Source: JAEYFP01 sp964579795
GTDB taxonomy: Bacteria > Bacillota > Clostridia > Lachnospirales > Lachnospiraceae
Assembly (NCBI GenBank): GCA_964579795.1
Contig: CAZOHM010000013.1
Coordinates: 1-64,000, forward strand
Direction: 5' to 3'
Length of the DNA stretch: 64,000 bases
Shown here: piece after piece, positions 35,800-44,707 of the stretch
Layout: each line of letters starts with the position of its first letter
Position numbering within the stretch: position 1 is the stretch's first letter
Program-made: the position numbers and the translations under genes
The notes under the pieces: generated by a model
Database searches by the model: none
What the model saw: the letters and a program-made list of their open reading frames with translations, nothing else
Told to the model about the DNA's origin: nothing

Positions 35800-36816
35800 A
35801 TGCGAATGGATATATTATATCAGTTTAATGAAAAATATGCGCCATATGCAGGAGCCTCCATCACATCTCTGTTTATTAATAACAGCCAGGCAGAAGAGAT
35901 TGTAGTCTGGATATTGGGTGAGGAGTTATCTGCTGATAGTATCAGCCGTTTGGAGCATTTGGCAGAGGAATATCATAGAACGATTAGATTTGTAGAAACA
36001 GATGGTCTGGTAAGCAAAATGAAGGAACTGAACATGCCGACTTACCGCGGCTCTTATGCAGCCAACATGCGATTGTTTCTGCCTGCTGTGTTACCAAAAG
36101 AGGTTGAGCGTATTCTATATCTGGATGCGGATACGATAGTAGATGCTGATATTCAGGAGTTTTATGATACCGTACTGAATGATTGTGCACTCGCTATGGT
36201 AATGGATTCACTTGGAAGAAATCATAAACAGGATATAGGACTTAAGATAGGGGAACCCTATTACAATTCCGGTGTAATTTTGTTTGATATGAAAGAGTGG
36301 CGTAAGCAAGGTCTTACAGAGAAAATTGTGACACATGTGCAGCAGGTACGGGCACATTATCCTGCACCTGATCAGGATCTGTTAAATGTAGTCTGTAAAG
36401 GAAAGATTTTAAAACTATCACCACGTTATAATTTCCAGCCGGTTCATATGGCTTTTTCCATAAAACAGTATATTCGTGTGTACTCCGATTATGGTTACTA
36501 TACAGAAACTGAGCTTAAGGAAGCAGCCAAACAGCCTCAAATCTATCATTTTTTTAGATTCCTTGGAGAGTTTCCATGGCATCAGAATACCTGTCATCCG
36601 GACGCTGCATTATTTGACAGCTATCTGCGACAGTCGCCATGGGCAGATTACGAGAAGAAGCCTGCAGAGGCTGATACTGTACTAAGAATAGAAAAGCGAT
36701 TGTATCAGCTGCTGCCTCGATTTGTTTTTTTGTATTTATTCAAGCTGTCACACAGTCTGTTTCTTGGACAGGCCAACCGGCAGTCGCTTCAAAAGAAAAT
36801 TCATAAGGAAATGTAG
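35800..36816 (+). CDS. Glycosyltransferase family 8
   Basis: Retaining GT-A enzyme of about 338 residues. MDILYQFNEKYAPYAGASI opens the fold, RGSYAANMRLFLPAVLP and ILYLDADTIVDADI contain the acceptor loop and the D-x-D metal motif, PYYNSGVILFDMKEW and PAPDQDLLNVV follow, and IYHFFRFLGEFPWH holds the family's second metal His. Candidate starts are ATG 35785, 35800 and 35806; homologues begin at the last two and GGGA at 35788 supports 35800, but the choice is weak. It opens the run of transferases after the ThDP gene. Confidence 0.88.
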   Translation: MRMDILYQFNEKYAPYAGASITSLFINNSQAEEIVVWILGEELSADSISRLEHLAEEYHRTIRFVETDGLVSKMKELNMPTYRGSYAANMRLFLPAVLPKEVERILYLDADTIVDADIQEFYDTVLNDCALAMVMDSLGRNHKQDIGLKIGEPYYNSGVILFDMKEWRKQGLTEKIVTHVQQVRAHYPAPDQDLLNVVCKGKILKLSPRYNFQPVHMAFSIKQYIRVYSDYGYYTETELKEAAKQPQIYHFFRFLGEFPWHQNTCHPDAALFDSYLRQSPWADYEKKPAEADTVLRIEKRLYQLLPRFVFLYLFKLSHSLFLGQANRQSLQKKIHKEM

Positions 36817-36825
36817 GAGAACAAT

Positions 36826-37617
36826 TTGAAGGCAAAGATCAAGTTCAGTATTGTCACAGTCTGCCGCAATGCAGAAGTCTGTATAGAAAAAACGATACAG
36901 TCTGTGCTTTCACAGCAAAATGCAGAAGTGGAATACATTATTGTGGATGGTGCATCGACAGATGGAACATTATCCATTATCAGGGGCTATCAGGAAAATC
37001 ATACGATTCGTTTGCTGTCAGAGCCTGATAAGGGACTGTATGATGCCATGAATAAAGGCGTAGGACTTGCAACCGGAGATTATATTCAGTTTCTGAACGC
37101 AGGAGATACGTATTTATCAGATCATACGCTTGTGATGGTAGAACAGAAGCTTCAGGAAAAGCTGCCGGATTTTACTTATGGACACATTCGATACTGCAAT
37201 GCAGATGGGACAAGTGAAATTCGAAAATATGGCGCAAAATGTGGGAAATCTATTTATTTCCTAACTGGAGATTGTATTAACCATCAGGCAGTATTTGCAA
37301 AATGTTCTCTTTTTCAGTATAATCAATTTGATGTGCAATATCACATCTGTGCAGACAGAGAGTGGATGATGCGTCTCAAAAAGAAACAACACATCGATTT
37401 TACCCCCATTGATCAGGTAATCTGTAACTACTCGCTTGATGAGAACAGTGTGAGTATCAGGAATAAGTCACAGTACAACCTCGAAGCGGCAAAGTGCATC
37501 AGAGACTATTACCCATGTGGATATCCGATATTTTGTTTGTTTGAGTTTTGCAGACACAATGAAATGCTTGGCCGACTGCTGCATGCGGTATACAGACGGT
37601 TGTATATTAAAAAATAG
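36826..37617 (+). CDS. Glycosyltransferase family 2 (WcaA/PssE-like)
   Basis: GT-A transferase of 263 residues. KFSIVTVCRNAEVCIEKTIQ, YIIVDGASTDGT, PDKGLYDAMNKGVGLATGDY, QFLNAGD (metal site) and INHQAVFAK, CADREWMMRL follow in the family order. The start is a TTG preceded by AGGAGA (36815-36820), since no ATG is available before the first conserved strand. It lies 9 bases after the GT8 gene. Specificity is unknown. Confidence 0.9.
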   Translation: MKAKIKFSIVTVCRNAEVCIEKTIQSVLSQQNAEVEYIIVDGASTDGTLSIIRGYQENHTIRLLSEPDKGLYDAMNKGVGLATGDYIQFLNAGDTYLSDHTLVMVEQKLQEKLPDFTYGHIRYCNADGTSEIRKYGAKCGKSIYFLTGDCINHQAVFAKCSLFQYNQFDVQYHICADREWMMRLKKKQHIDFTPIDQVICNYSLDENSVSIRNKSQYNLEAAKCIRDYYPCGYPIFCLFEFCRHNEMLGRLLHAVYRRLYIKK

Positions 37618-37637
37618 ATATTAATAAGGATTGAAGA

Positions 37638-38492
37638 ATGAAAACTGTACTTGTAACAGGTGGAACACATAAGGATGCAGCACCTATGGGTGTCCTGGCA
37701 TTGAATATACGAGATGTCGCACCGCATCTGGCAGATGAGATGATTATCTTTCATGACGGAATCCCTGCAAAGCAGCAGCAGCTGATTGCCGATATTTTCC
37801 CGACAAAGTTTTATCAATATCATTTTGATATTGGATTTAAAGAACGTCGTGCGAATCGATCACTGCGTTATTTTTCAGAAATGCTGTTCTGCAAATACGA
37901 GTGCTTCCGATTACTTGAGGAGTATGACAGAGTTATCTGGACGGATTATGATGTGCTTATCAGAAGCGACCTTCGTGAGCTGACTGAGTGTCAGGCTGGG
38001 TTGCAGATTGTTGGCAGTAATACCCCGCTTAGAAAGATGTTTCGGGATACAATAGAGCAGGTTGATATGCGGGATTTTGACTTGCAACAGAATGGAATTG
38101 CGACACCACTGTTTGTGATGACAAAGGATATTGGTGACTACAGAAAGCATTACAGCTGGTGTGTGGAAATGACTAAAAAATATGCAGTTTATACTTCCCT
38201 TCCTGAGCAGTGCATTTTTACAATGCTGATTCAGACATTTCACATTGATTATGAGAATTTATCAGACAAACAGTATGCCTTACATCCTCGTGATGATGAC
38301 GGAAAGGCAGAAATAGTTCATTGCTATGGCAGACCAAAGTTTTGGGAGGGACTGCGTAATGATGCATGGGAGCAGTATTACAGGCAGTGGATTGATATGG
38401 GTGGTAATCGGTATCGAACACCTGTAAAGGAAAAATTGATTGCAATCAAAGAGAGATTTTTACAGCTGCTTGGAAAGCAACCGACGTATTAG
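37638..38492 (+). CDS. GT8-like glycosyltransferase
   Basis: A 284-residue soluble protein that I place in the GT-A/GT8-like group. RVIWTDYDVLIRSDLREL has the D-x-D motif in the right context, CKYECFRLLEEYD precedes it, and IVHCYGRPKFWEG resembles the C-terminal metal-binding H-x-x-G-x-x-K-P-W of GT8. The N-terminus (VLVTGGTHKDAAPMGVLAL) is less typical. AAGGA precedes the ATG. It sits among transferases. The call is by motif only. Confidence 0.68.
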   Translation: MKTVLVTGGTHKDAAPMGVLALNIRDVAPHLADEMIIFHDGIPAKQQQLIADIFPTKFYQYHFDIGFKERRANRSLRYFSEMLFCKYECFRLLEEYDRVIWTDYDVLIRSDLRELTECQAGLQIVGSNTPLRKMFRDTIEQVDMRDFDLQQNGIATPLFVMTKDIGDYRKHYSWCVEMTKKYAVYTSLPEQCIFTMLIQTFHIDYENLSDKQYALHPRDDDGKAEIVHCYGRPKFWEGLRNDAWEQYYRQWIDMGGNRYRTPVKEKLIAIKERFLQLLGKQPTY

Positions 38493-38547
38493 AAATTTAT
38501 TAAAGTCATTATTGGAAGAGCAGATTAGATAATAGATTGGGGACTAT

Positions 38548-39498
38548 ATGAAGGCAGTACCTAAAAGAGATTACAAATTATTTTCTATCGTAATTGCATC
38601 CTATAATCATGATAAATATGTGATAGAATGTCTAAATAGTATTAAGGCGCAGAATTATCCGTATATAGAATTAATTGTGATAGATGATTGTTCCACAGAT
38701 ACTACTTATCAGCTGGAGTGTGAATGGTTCGAGGAAAACAGAGAAAAATTCCACAATATAATCTTGCTTAAAAACGATGAAAATCGTGGTGTAGTAAAGA
38801 CTATGAACAGAGGGTTAGAAATATGCACTGGAGATTATATTCTAAGGTTTGCATCGGATGACTGTTTGCTTGTTGATGCAGTCAAGAAAATTGTATCTGT
38901 GTATTCAGAAAATCCTGAGTGTGGGATGATCTGCTTTGATGGTATAGTTGGTGAAGATTTTAATAGTATTTCACATTATTTGTCAATGAAACAAACCATC
39001 TATAGTGAAATCGATTATAATCAATTGGAATCTCCTTTTGAAGAGTTATATAAAAGGGATTATATCGCAGCGCCTGGATGTATTGTAAAAAGAGAAACAT
39101 ATTTACAGATTGGTTTATGCGATGCTAATATTGCTATTGAAGATTGGGAATATTGGCTTAGAGTTATGAGAAGTATGCCAGTGCTGTTTTCAAAAGAGAA
39201 AATAGTTTTTTATCGTCAGTTAAAGGATTCATTAAGCAAATCGCCAAGCATCGAAAAGAGAAAAATGATGAATCAATGCGCACTGTATGTGCTTGAGAAA
39301 TATAAGAATGATATTCCGCGAAGAGCTGCCAAAAAAGTAATGAGTGTCAAGACCAGCATTGTTTTACGAGAAGTACTAGAGTGGAGAGAACCAGAGTATT
39401 TAGCGTATGTTATGGATTATATAAAACGAAACAATATTCGCCTCACGGTACGTGCATATATTAAACTGCTGATTTATAAGTTACATTGTTGTGGTTGA
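38548..39498 (+). CDS. Glycosyltransferase family 2
   Basis: GT-A transferase of 316 residues. SIVIASYNHDKYVIECLNSI, LIVIDDCSTDTTYQL, NRGVVKTMNRGLEICTGDYI and FASDDCLLV give the nucleotide-binding strands and metal motif. An acceptor-side EDWEYWLRVMRSMP corresponds to the E-D catalytic region. The start has GGGGAC upstream. From about this gene on, the sequence becomes visibly more AT-rich. It is 55 bases downstream of the GT8-like gene with no clear promoter between. Confidence 0.9.
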   Translation: MKAVPKRDYKLFSIVIASYNHDKYVIECLNSIKAQNYPYIELIVIDDCSTDTTYQLECEWFEENREKFHNIILLKNDENRGVVKTMNRGLEICTGDYILRFASDDCLLVDAVKKIVSVYSENPECGMICFDGIVGEDFNSISHYLSMKQTIYSEIDYNQLESPFEELYKRDYIAAPGCIVKRETYLQIGLCDANIAIEDWEYWLRVMRSMPVLFSKEKIVFYRQLKDSLSKSPSIEKRKMMNQCALYVLEKYKNDIPRRAAKKVMSVKTSIVLREVLEWREPEYLAYVMDYIKRNNIRLTVRAYIKLLIYKLHCCG

Positions 39499-39511
39499 GA
39501 GGAAAATATAA

Positions 39512-40420
39512 ATGAATAAATTACCATTGATTTCTGTTGTAATACCAATTTTTAATGGAGAAAGCTATTTACAGGATATATTTAGTAATTTTGAGAAACA
39601 GACATATCAGAATTATGAGGTGGTGCTTGTAAATGATCTCTCTACTGATAACACTTTAGAAGTATTGAATGAATATGCTAAAACTAATCCAAAGTTTATT
39701 ATATGTAATCGAACTACAAAAGGAGGCACGGCAGTTGCCGGATTGGAGTATGCTTTACCATATTGCAGTGGAGATTATTTTTTCTTTATGTCACATGATG
39801 ATTTTTTTGATGATGATTTTTTGGAAAAATGCTTAAATACAGCACTGGAAACCGATGCAGACTCGGTGATACCTAATCTGATTTTGTATTATGGAGAAGG
39901 TAAAGAAAAAAAACATGATAATTATCCGTTAAATAATGACTATACAAGCGTTTTGGATTCTAAAGAGGCATTTCTGTTAAGTCTTGAGTGGAATATAAGT
40001 GGAAATGCATTTAGAAAAATGAAGCTGGTAAGGGAGGTTGGATACAAAGCAGAGTACTATAATAGCTGTGAATTTTTTGGAAGAATAATGACGCTTAAAT
40101 CAAATAAAAATGTATTTTGTAATACTAATTTTTACTATCGTCAGAATAATGCAGGAGCAATTACTAAGCAGTTTCATTATTTTCATGTGGATATACTAAC
40201 AACGGATATTATGCTTTTTAGATATATGATAAATCTTGAACCTCGCAGTGAGAGAACTCGAAAAAGGTTAAAACATATTGTCAAATACTATTTTTGCTGG
40301 ATAAAAGATTATTTAGCAACTCCGATGACCAGAACTGAAAAAAAGTATGTATTACGTTCTCTTATGAAAGCAACAGGAGATATTGTTTGTCTTTGGTTTG
40401 AGGTTTATATAAAAAAATGA
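39512..40420 (+). CDS. Glycosyltransferase family 2
   Basis: GT-A transferase of 302 residues: ISVVIPIFNGESYLQDIFSN, VVLVNDLSTDNTLEVLNEYA, EYALPYCSGDYFFFMSHDDF (metal site). The second half is basic and aromatic, typical of acceptor-binding regions. GAGAGGAAA lies before the ATG, and the gene starts 13 bases after the previous GT2. It is a separate family member rather than a duplicate of its neighbour. Donor and acceptor unknown. Confidence 0.9.
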   Translation: MNKLPLISVVIPIFNGESYLQDIFSNFEKQTYQNYEVVLVNDLSTDNTLEVLNEYAKTNPKFIICNRTTKGGTAVAGLEYALPYCSGDYFFFMSHDDFFDDDFLEKCLNTALETDADSVIPNLILYYGEGKEKKHDNYPLNNDYTSVLDSKEAFLLSLEWNISGNAFRKMKLVREVGYKAEYYNSCEFFGRIMTLKSNKNVFCNTNFYYRQNNAGAITKQFHYFHVDILTTDIMLFRYMINLEPRSERTRKRLKHIVKYYFCWIKDYLATPMTRTEKKYVLRSLMKATGDIVCLWFEVYIKK

Positions 40421-40471
40421 AGGGCAATATGATTTCAATTAAAATGAGTCATATTTGGTTGTTGTTTTAAT

Positions 40472-41473
40472 ATGAAAAAAATACATATAAAGGCATGTGG
40501 AAACCGTGTAGGAAGAAAAATTGAGAACATCTTAAATCGAAATAGCGAGATGTATTATTATCCAATTTATAATATGCATGCGCCAATTAGCTCAAAAGTA
40601 CCATTGATTTATAATAAAAATGGTGAACGCATGGATATGTTTTTTATCAGAGATTTTCATATGGCTCATAATCCCAATGGAAACGCTGGGAAGTATTTTA
40701 TTTGGGACAGGTATAATTTTGGGCTGAAGACTCATTTTTATTCGCATCAAGCTATGAATGAGACAATGGGTCAACCGGTGGAGAAATATGGAATCCTATT
40801 AGAATCACGATCTTTAGTTCCAAGAGATTATGAAATATTCAAAATGAATAAAGGGCTAGAGAGAGAATTCAAATATATTTTTTCGTTTGATGATCGAATA
40901 TTAAATGAGGTTGAAAATGCAAGGTTTTTGCCTACGGCAGCAGCAATTTGGTTTGGTACAGATAAAAGTGGAGGAGTATTAGACGATTCCTTATACAAGA
41001 AGAAAAATAAAAATATTTCTATTGTTTCTTCTAATAAGCAGAGTTGTGATTTGCATCGATTTCGAATTGAATTGGCAAAATACTGTGGAGAAAATAAGTT
41101 AGCAGATACTTTTGGAACCTTTGCAGGAGGCAGCTTATGTGGGATTGAAGAATCATTAACTGATTATAGATTTAGCATTGCAATCGAAAATGATATTTCT
41201 GATTATTTTTTTACAGAGAAAATTACAAACTGCTTTGCATCACAGACGATTCCAATCTATTTGGGAGCACGAAAAATAGATGATTTTTTTAATCCGGACG
41301 GAATAATTAAACTAAAATACAGTGATTTACAGGATGTAGAAAAAGTATTGCGCACATGTGATGAAAAGGAATATGAAAGACGTTTGCCTGCGATTCTTGA
41401 CAATTATGAGCGTGCAAAACAATATTTAAATATTGATGACTATTTGTATTCAAATTATTTTTTACAACATTAA
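40472..41473 (+). CDS. Alpha-1,3/4-fucosyltransferase-like GT10
   Basis: A 333-residue GT-B protein. The C-terminal GT10 signature is clear in DYRFSIAIENDISDYFFTEK followed by QTIPIYLGAR, the GDP-sugar-binding region of alpha-1,3/4-fucosyltransferases. The N-terminal half is variable, as in the family. Fucose is the usual sugar, but bacterial GT10 proteins can use other GDP-6-deoxyhexoses. No good ribosome site is seen before ATG 40472. A second, more distant GT10 lies at 58794. Confidence 0.85.
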   Translation: MKKIHIKACGNRVGRKIENILNRNSEMYYYPIYNMHAPISSKVPLIYNKNGERMDMFFIRDFHMAHNPNGNAGKYFIWDRYNFGLKTHFYSHQAMNETMGQPVEKYGILLESRSLVPRDYEIFKMNKGLEREFKYIFSFDDRILNEVENARFLPTAAAIWFGTDKSGGVLDDSLYKKKNKNISIVSSNKQSCDLHRFRIELAKYCGENKLADTFGTFAGGSLCGIEESLTDYRFSIAIENDISDYFFTEKITNCFASQTIPIYLGARKIDDFFNPDGIIKLKYSDLQDVEKVLRTCDEKEYERRLPAILDNYERAKQYLNIDDYLYSNYFLQH

Positions 41474-41513
41474 TCAAGAGATAAGTTTTTGAAGTGTGAA
41501 TAAGGAGAAAATT

Positions 41514-42014
41514 GTGTATTTAAGAGATATGAAGAACGACGATATAGATAATATGCTTGAGTGGATGAGAGATCCATCGATTAATTGTTTTTTTCGATGT
41601 GATTTTCAGCATATGGAACGAGCAGATGTGCAAGCATTTATTGAAAAGTCATTAGATAAAAAGAATAATATTCATTTGGCCGTTTGCGATGATAATGATG
41701 AATATCAAGGAACAGTGAGCCTGAAAAATATAGATAATGAAAAGAAAGAAGCTGAGTACGCGATTAGTCTAAGAAGCAAAGCAAAACATCAAGGATATGG
41801 GTATTTTGCGACAATGGAAATGCTTCACAAAGCATTTAATCAGATGAAGCTGAGGCGAGTATATCTAAATGTACTGGAAGAAAATGAGTGTGCGAAATTG
41901 TTATATCAGAAGTGTGGATTTCAATTAATTGATAATAAGCGAAGTATTATACAAATACGAGGCGTAAATAAAGTGTTGGTATGGTATGAAATAGAAAGTC
42001 AAGTTAATCAATAG
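41514..42014 (+). CDS. GNAT-family acetyltransferase (RimJ/RimL-like sugar N-acyltransferase)
   Basis: A 166-residue GNAT protein: LRDMKNDDIDNMLEWMRDP at the N-terminus, EAEYAISLRSKAKHQGYGYF (acetyl-CoA pyrophosphate loop R/Q-x-x-G-x-G), and LRRVYLNVLEENECAKLLYQ with the closing KCGFQ. The most likely start is GTG 41514, 7 bases after AAGGAG (41502-41507); a GTG at 41496 lies upstream of that site. Next to a dTDP-sugar 3,4-ketoisomerase gene, it may acetylate the amino group of a 3-amino or 4-amino dideoxysugar. Confidence 0.82.
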   Translation: MYLRDMKNDDIDNMLEWMRDPSINCFFRCDFQHMERADVQAFIEKSLDKKNNIHLAVCDDNDEYQGTVSLKNIDNEKKEAEYAISLRSKAKHQGYGYFATMEMLHKAFNQMKLRRVYLNVLEENECAKLLYQKCGFQLIDNKRSIIQIRGVNKVLVWYEIESQVNQ

Positions 42015-42039
42015 AAAAGAGGTAGAATAGAGAATCTTT

Positions 42040-42471
42040 ATGGAAAAACAACCCCAATTATTTGAATTCCAAAGAAAAGGTGATGAACGAGGATACTTAG
42101 TTGCAATTGAAGGAAAAAAGGATATTCCGTTTGATATTAAGCGCATATTTTATATTTATGGCTCAGATGATAGTGTGGTTAGAGGAAAACACGCAAATCA
42201 AAAATCAGAGTTTATTTTAATAAATGTATCCGGAAGCTGTGAAATCAGTGTAGATATTGGTGATGGAGAAAAACAGATTTTTAGTCTTGATAAATCAAAT
42301 TGTGGAGTATATTTACCTAATATGGTATGGAAAGAAATGTACAATTTTAGCAGTGATTCCGTACTTCTATGTTTAGCAAGCGAGTATTATGACGTACAAG
42401 AATATGTTAAAGATTACGATGAGTTTGTTGCCTTAAGACAAGATTCTAGTAGTAACAATATGTTTGCATAA
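42040..42471 (+). CDS. dTDP-4-keto-6-deoxyhexose 3,4-ketoisomerase (FdtA/QdtA, WxcM-like cupin)
   Basis: A 143-residue cupin. FEFQRKGDERGYLVAIEGKK, DIPFDIKRIFYIYG, VVRGKHANQKSEF and GVYLPNMVWKEMYNFSSDSV match the FdtA/QdtA family, which moves the keto group from C4 to C3 before transamination to Fuc3N or Qui3N. The catalytic His is in RGKHANQ. The partner aminotransferase and acyltransferase may be those at 47771 and 41514, but rmlA/rmlB are not in the window. FdtA versus QdtA cannot be separated by eye. Confidence 0.87.
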   Translation: MEKQPQLFEFQRKGDERGYLVAIEGKKDIPFDIKRIFYIYGSDDSVVRGKHANQKSEFILINVSGSCEISVDIGDGEKQIFSLDKSNCGVYLPNMVWKEMYNFSSDSVLLCLASEYYDVQEYVKDYDEFVALRQDSSSNNMFA

Positions 42472-42487
42472 AATCTGAATATAATAA

Positions 42488-42815
42488 GAGAAAGCAGGCT
42501 ATTGTATAGCTACAAGTTGTGATGATGTTTTGTTTTTTGATAACCGATGTGTTATAGATTTGGGTACTGCAGAAGCGCGTTTCTCATTGGATATTATTGA
42601 GTATGTTCGAAAGATATATATAGTTAAGGGTGATGAAAAATGGTTACCTGCATTACAAGCAACATAAGGAGGATGCTGAGATTATTCAAAGTTTCTTGGA
42701 AATAAAAGGATTTTTGTATCAATATACAGATGGTTTTCTGTTTTGTACAAATAGAGTTTGTATCATGCAGATATTCCAGATTGTAGACATGGCGTTTTGT
42801 TTGCTAGATACCAAT
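42488..42815 (+). pseudogene. Decayed FkbM-type methyltransferase
   Basis: Remnants of an FkbM-like SAM methyltransferase in at least two frames. Frame one (42488-42667, no start codon) reads RCVIDLGTAEARFSLDIIE and GDEKWLPALQAT, matching the SAM-binding motif and the segment after it. It ends at a TAA. A second frame from about 42636 reads HYKQHKEDAEIIQSFLEIKG and YTDGFLFC, the usual C-terminal strand-helix of this family. A third reads IPDCRHGVLFAR. The middle of the gene, including the acidic G-A-E segment, is missing. It fills most of the 435-base gap before the second ABC gene. Confidence 0.72.
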
Positions 42816-42906
42816 AAGAATTTGAGAGTATTAATTATGGTTCAAAATGTAAATTGAACTTGTTATTTAATTAAAACGTATAAAGAAAGTATATGGAGAT
42901 AATATT

Positions 42907-44688
42907 ATGCAAGATATAAAAACATTTTTTCATATGATATATCAAGTCATATTCATTTTGAATCGAGAACAGAGAAAGAAATGTATATTAGTTTTCTTTG
43001 CAACATTTATTGGAGCTATCTTTGAAACTTTAGGTGTATCTGCCATCATTCCATTTATTCAGTCAATTATGATGCCGGATGCGCTCTTTTCAAATAAATA
43101 TCTTTCTCCGATAATTACGCTATTTCATATTCAGGATACCGACCAATTGATTCTGCTTACAGGAATAGGAATTATTATTGTGTATTTACTAAAAAATGCA
43201 TATCTGATTTTTCTCTCTTTTATACAGGCGAAATTTAGGACAAGCTTTTTAAAGGATGTATCAATAAGATTATTGACAACTTATATGGAACGGCCATATA
43301 CGTTTTTTCTGAATACAAACAGTTCAGAGATTATGCAGGGAATCAATGGAGACTCCCATAGTGTATATGATATTCTTGATACATTGTTTAAAATCACATC
43401 AGAGTGTTTGACAGTATTATTGATTGCTTTATATATTATTCTGATGGATCCATTTATGGCAATTTGCATGTTGGCTCTGGCAGTTGGAGTTTTTTTAGTA
43501 GTAACGCTTGTATTTAAGAAAAGAATCAGCGCTCTTGGTGATATTTCAAGAGAAGCGTCAGTAAAACAATATCGGCATATCTATCAGGCAATCAGTGGAA
43601 TCAAAGAAGTAAAAGTAATGCAACGGGCAGAAAACTTTATTGACAGATACAAAGCTGTCGCAGAAGTGACACGTAAGACATCATTAGGATTAGCAATTGT
43701 AAATGGAATGCCGGAAAGACTAATTGAGACACTATGTATTAGCGGATTAATAATAACAGTTTGTGTGAAGCTAAAAATGGGCGTTAATGTAAACAGCTTT
43801 GTACCTAAACTTGCCTCATTTGCAATAGCGGCATTTCGTGTTTTACCATCTATTTCTAGAATTACAGGATATGTATCTACGCTTGTATTCTATAGAAAAT
43901 ATTTGGATATTGCATATCAAAATTTTCATACATTAGATGAAATGTCGAATGATAGCATAGAACAGAAGTTAATAGAAACAGAGTCAGAAAATACAGAAGC
44001 TTTTCAATGTGTTCAGATAAAAGATATTTACTGGAAATATAATCAGACACAGAAATATGTGTTAGAGAGTCTTTCACTCACAGTTAACAGAGGAGAGGCT
44101 ATTGCATTTATTGGACCATCAGGAGCCGGAAAGACAACACTGGCAGATGTATTTCTTGGACTGCTTCCCCCATCTCATGGAACGATAGAGATAGATGGCA
44201 TGGATATTTATAGAAATCCTATTATGTGGAGCCGAGTAGTCGGATATGTGCCACAGACAGTTTTTTTGACAGATGATACGCTCCGTGCAAACATTTCTTT
44301 TGGAATACCAGAGGATGAAATAGATGATGAGAAAGTCTGGAGTGCTCTGGAGCAGGCACAGCTCAAAGAGTTTGTTAATAGTCTTCCAAATGGAATAGAG
44401 ACAATTGTAGGAGAACGTGGTGTGAAATTCTCGGGAGGACAGCGACAGAGGGTGGCAATAGCCAGAGCACTGTATAATGACCCGCAGATTTTAGTACTTG
44501 ATGAGGCAACATCTGCACTGGATAATGACACAGAGGCTGCTGTAATGGAAGCCATTGATTCACTGCAAGGTCACAAGACGCTGATTATTGTCGCACACAG
44601 ACTCAGTACAATTCGTAACTGCAATAAAATATATGAAATCAGAGATGGAAAAGCGACACTAAAAGAAAAGAGTGAAGTGTTTGGTTGA
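42907..44688 (+). CDS. ABC transporter, fused membrane and ATPase domains (PglK-like flippase), copy 2
   Basis: A 593-residue paralogue of the protein at 10602. Membrane half: GAIFETLGVSAIIPFIQSIM, then six hydrophobic segments. ATPase half: GPSGAGKTTLADVFLG, VGYVPQTVFLTDD, signature FSGGQRQRVAIARAL (Phe in place of the usual Leu), ILVLDEATSALD and LIIVAHRLSTIRN. The closest functional analogue I know is PglK, the lipid-linked oligosaccharide flippase. GGAG precedes the ATG. A TTGAAC/TATAAA pair with a long 19-base spacer (42854-42884) could be a weak promoter. Confidence 0.88.
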   Translation: MQDIKTFFHMIYQVIFILNREQRKKCILVFFATFIGAIFETLGVSAIIPFIQSIMMPDALFSNKYLSPIITLFHIQDTDQLILLTGIGIIIVYLLKNAYLIFLSFIQAKFRTSFLKDVSIRLLTTYMERPYTFFLNTNSSEIMQGINGDSHSVYDILDTLFKITSECLTVLLIALYIILMDPFMAICMLALAVGVFLVVTLVFKKRISALGDISREASVKQYRHIYQAISGIKEVKVMQRAENFIDRYKAVAEVTRKTSLGLAIVNGMPERLIETLCISGLIITVCVKLKMGVNVNSFVPKLASFAIAAFRVLPSISRITGYVSTLVFYRKYLDIAYQNFHTLDEMSNDSIEQKLIETESENTEAFQCVQIKDIYWKYNQTQKYVLESLSLTVNRGEAIAFIGPSGAGKTTLADVFLGLLPPSHGTIEIDGMDIYRNPIMWSRVVGYVPQTVFLTDDTLRANISFGIPEDEIDDEKVWSALEQAQLKEFVNSLPNGIETIVGERGVKFSGGQRQRVAIARALYNDPQILVLDEATSALDNDTEAAVMEAIDSLQGHKTLIIVAHRLSTIRNCNKIYEIRDGKATLKEKSEVFG

Positions 44689-44707
44689 TTAATAAAGTGG
44701 AGGAAAT

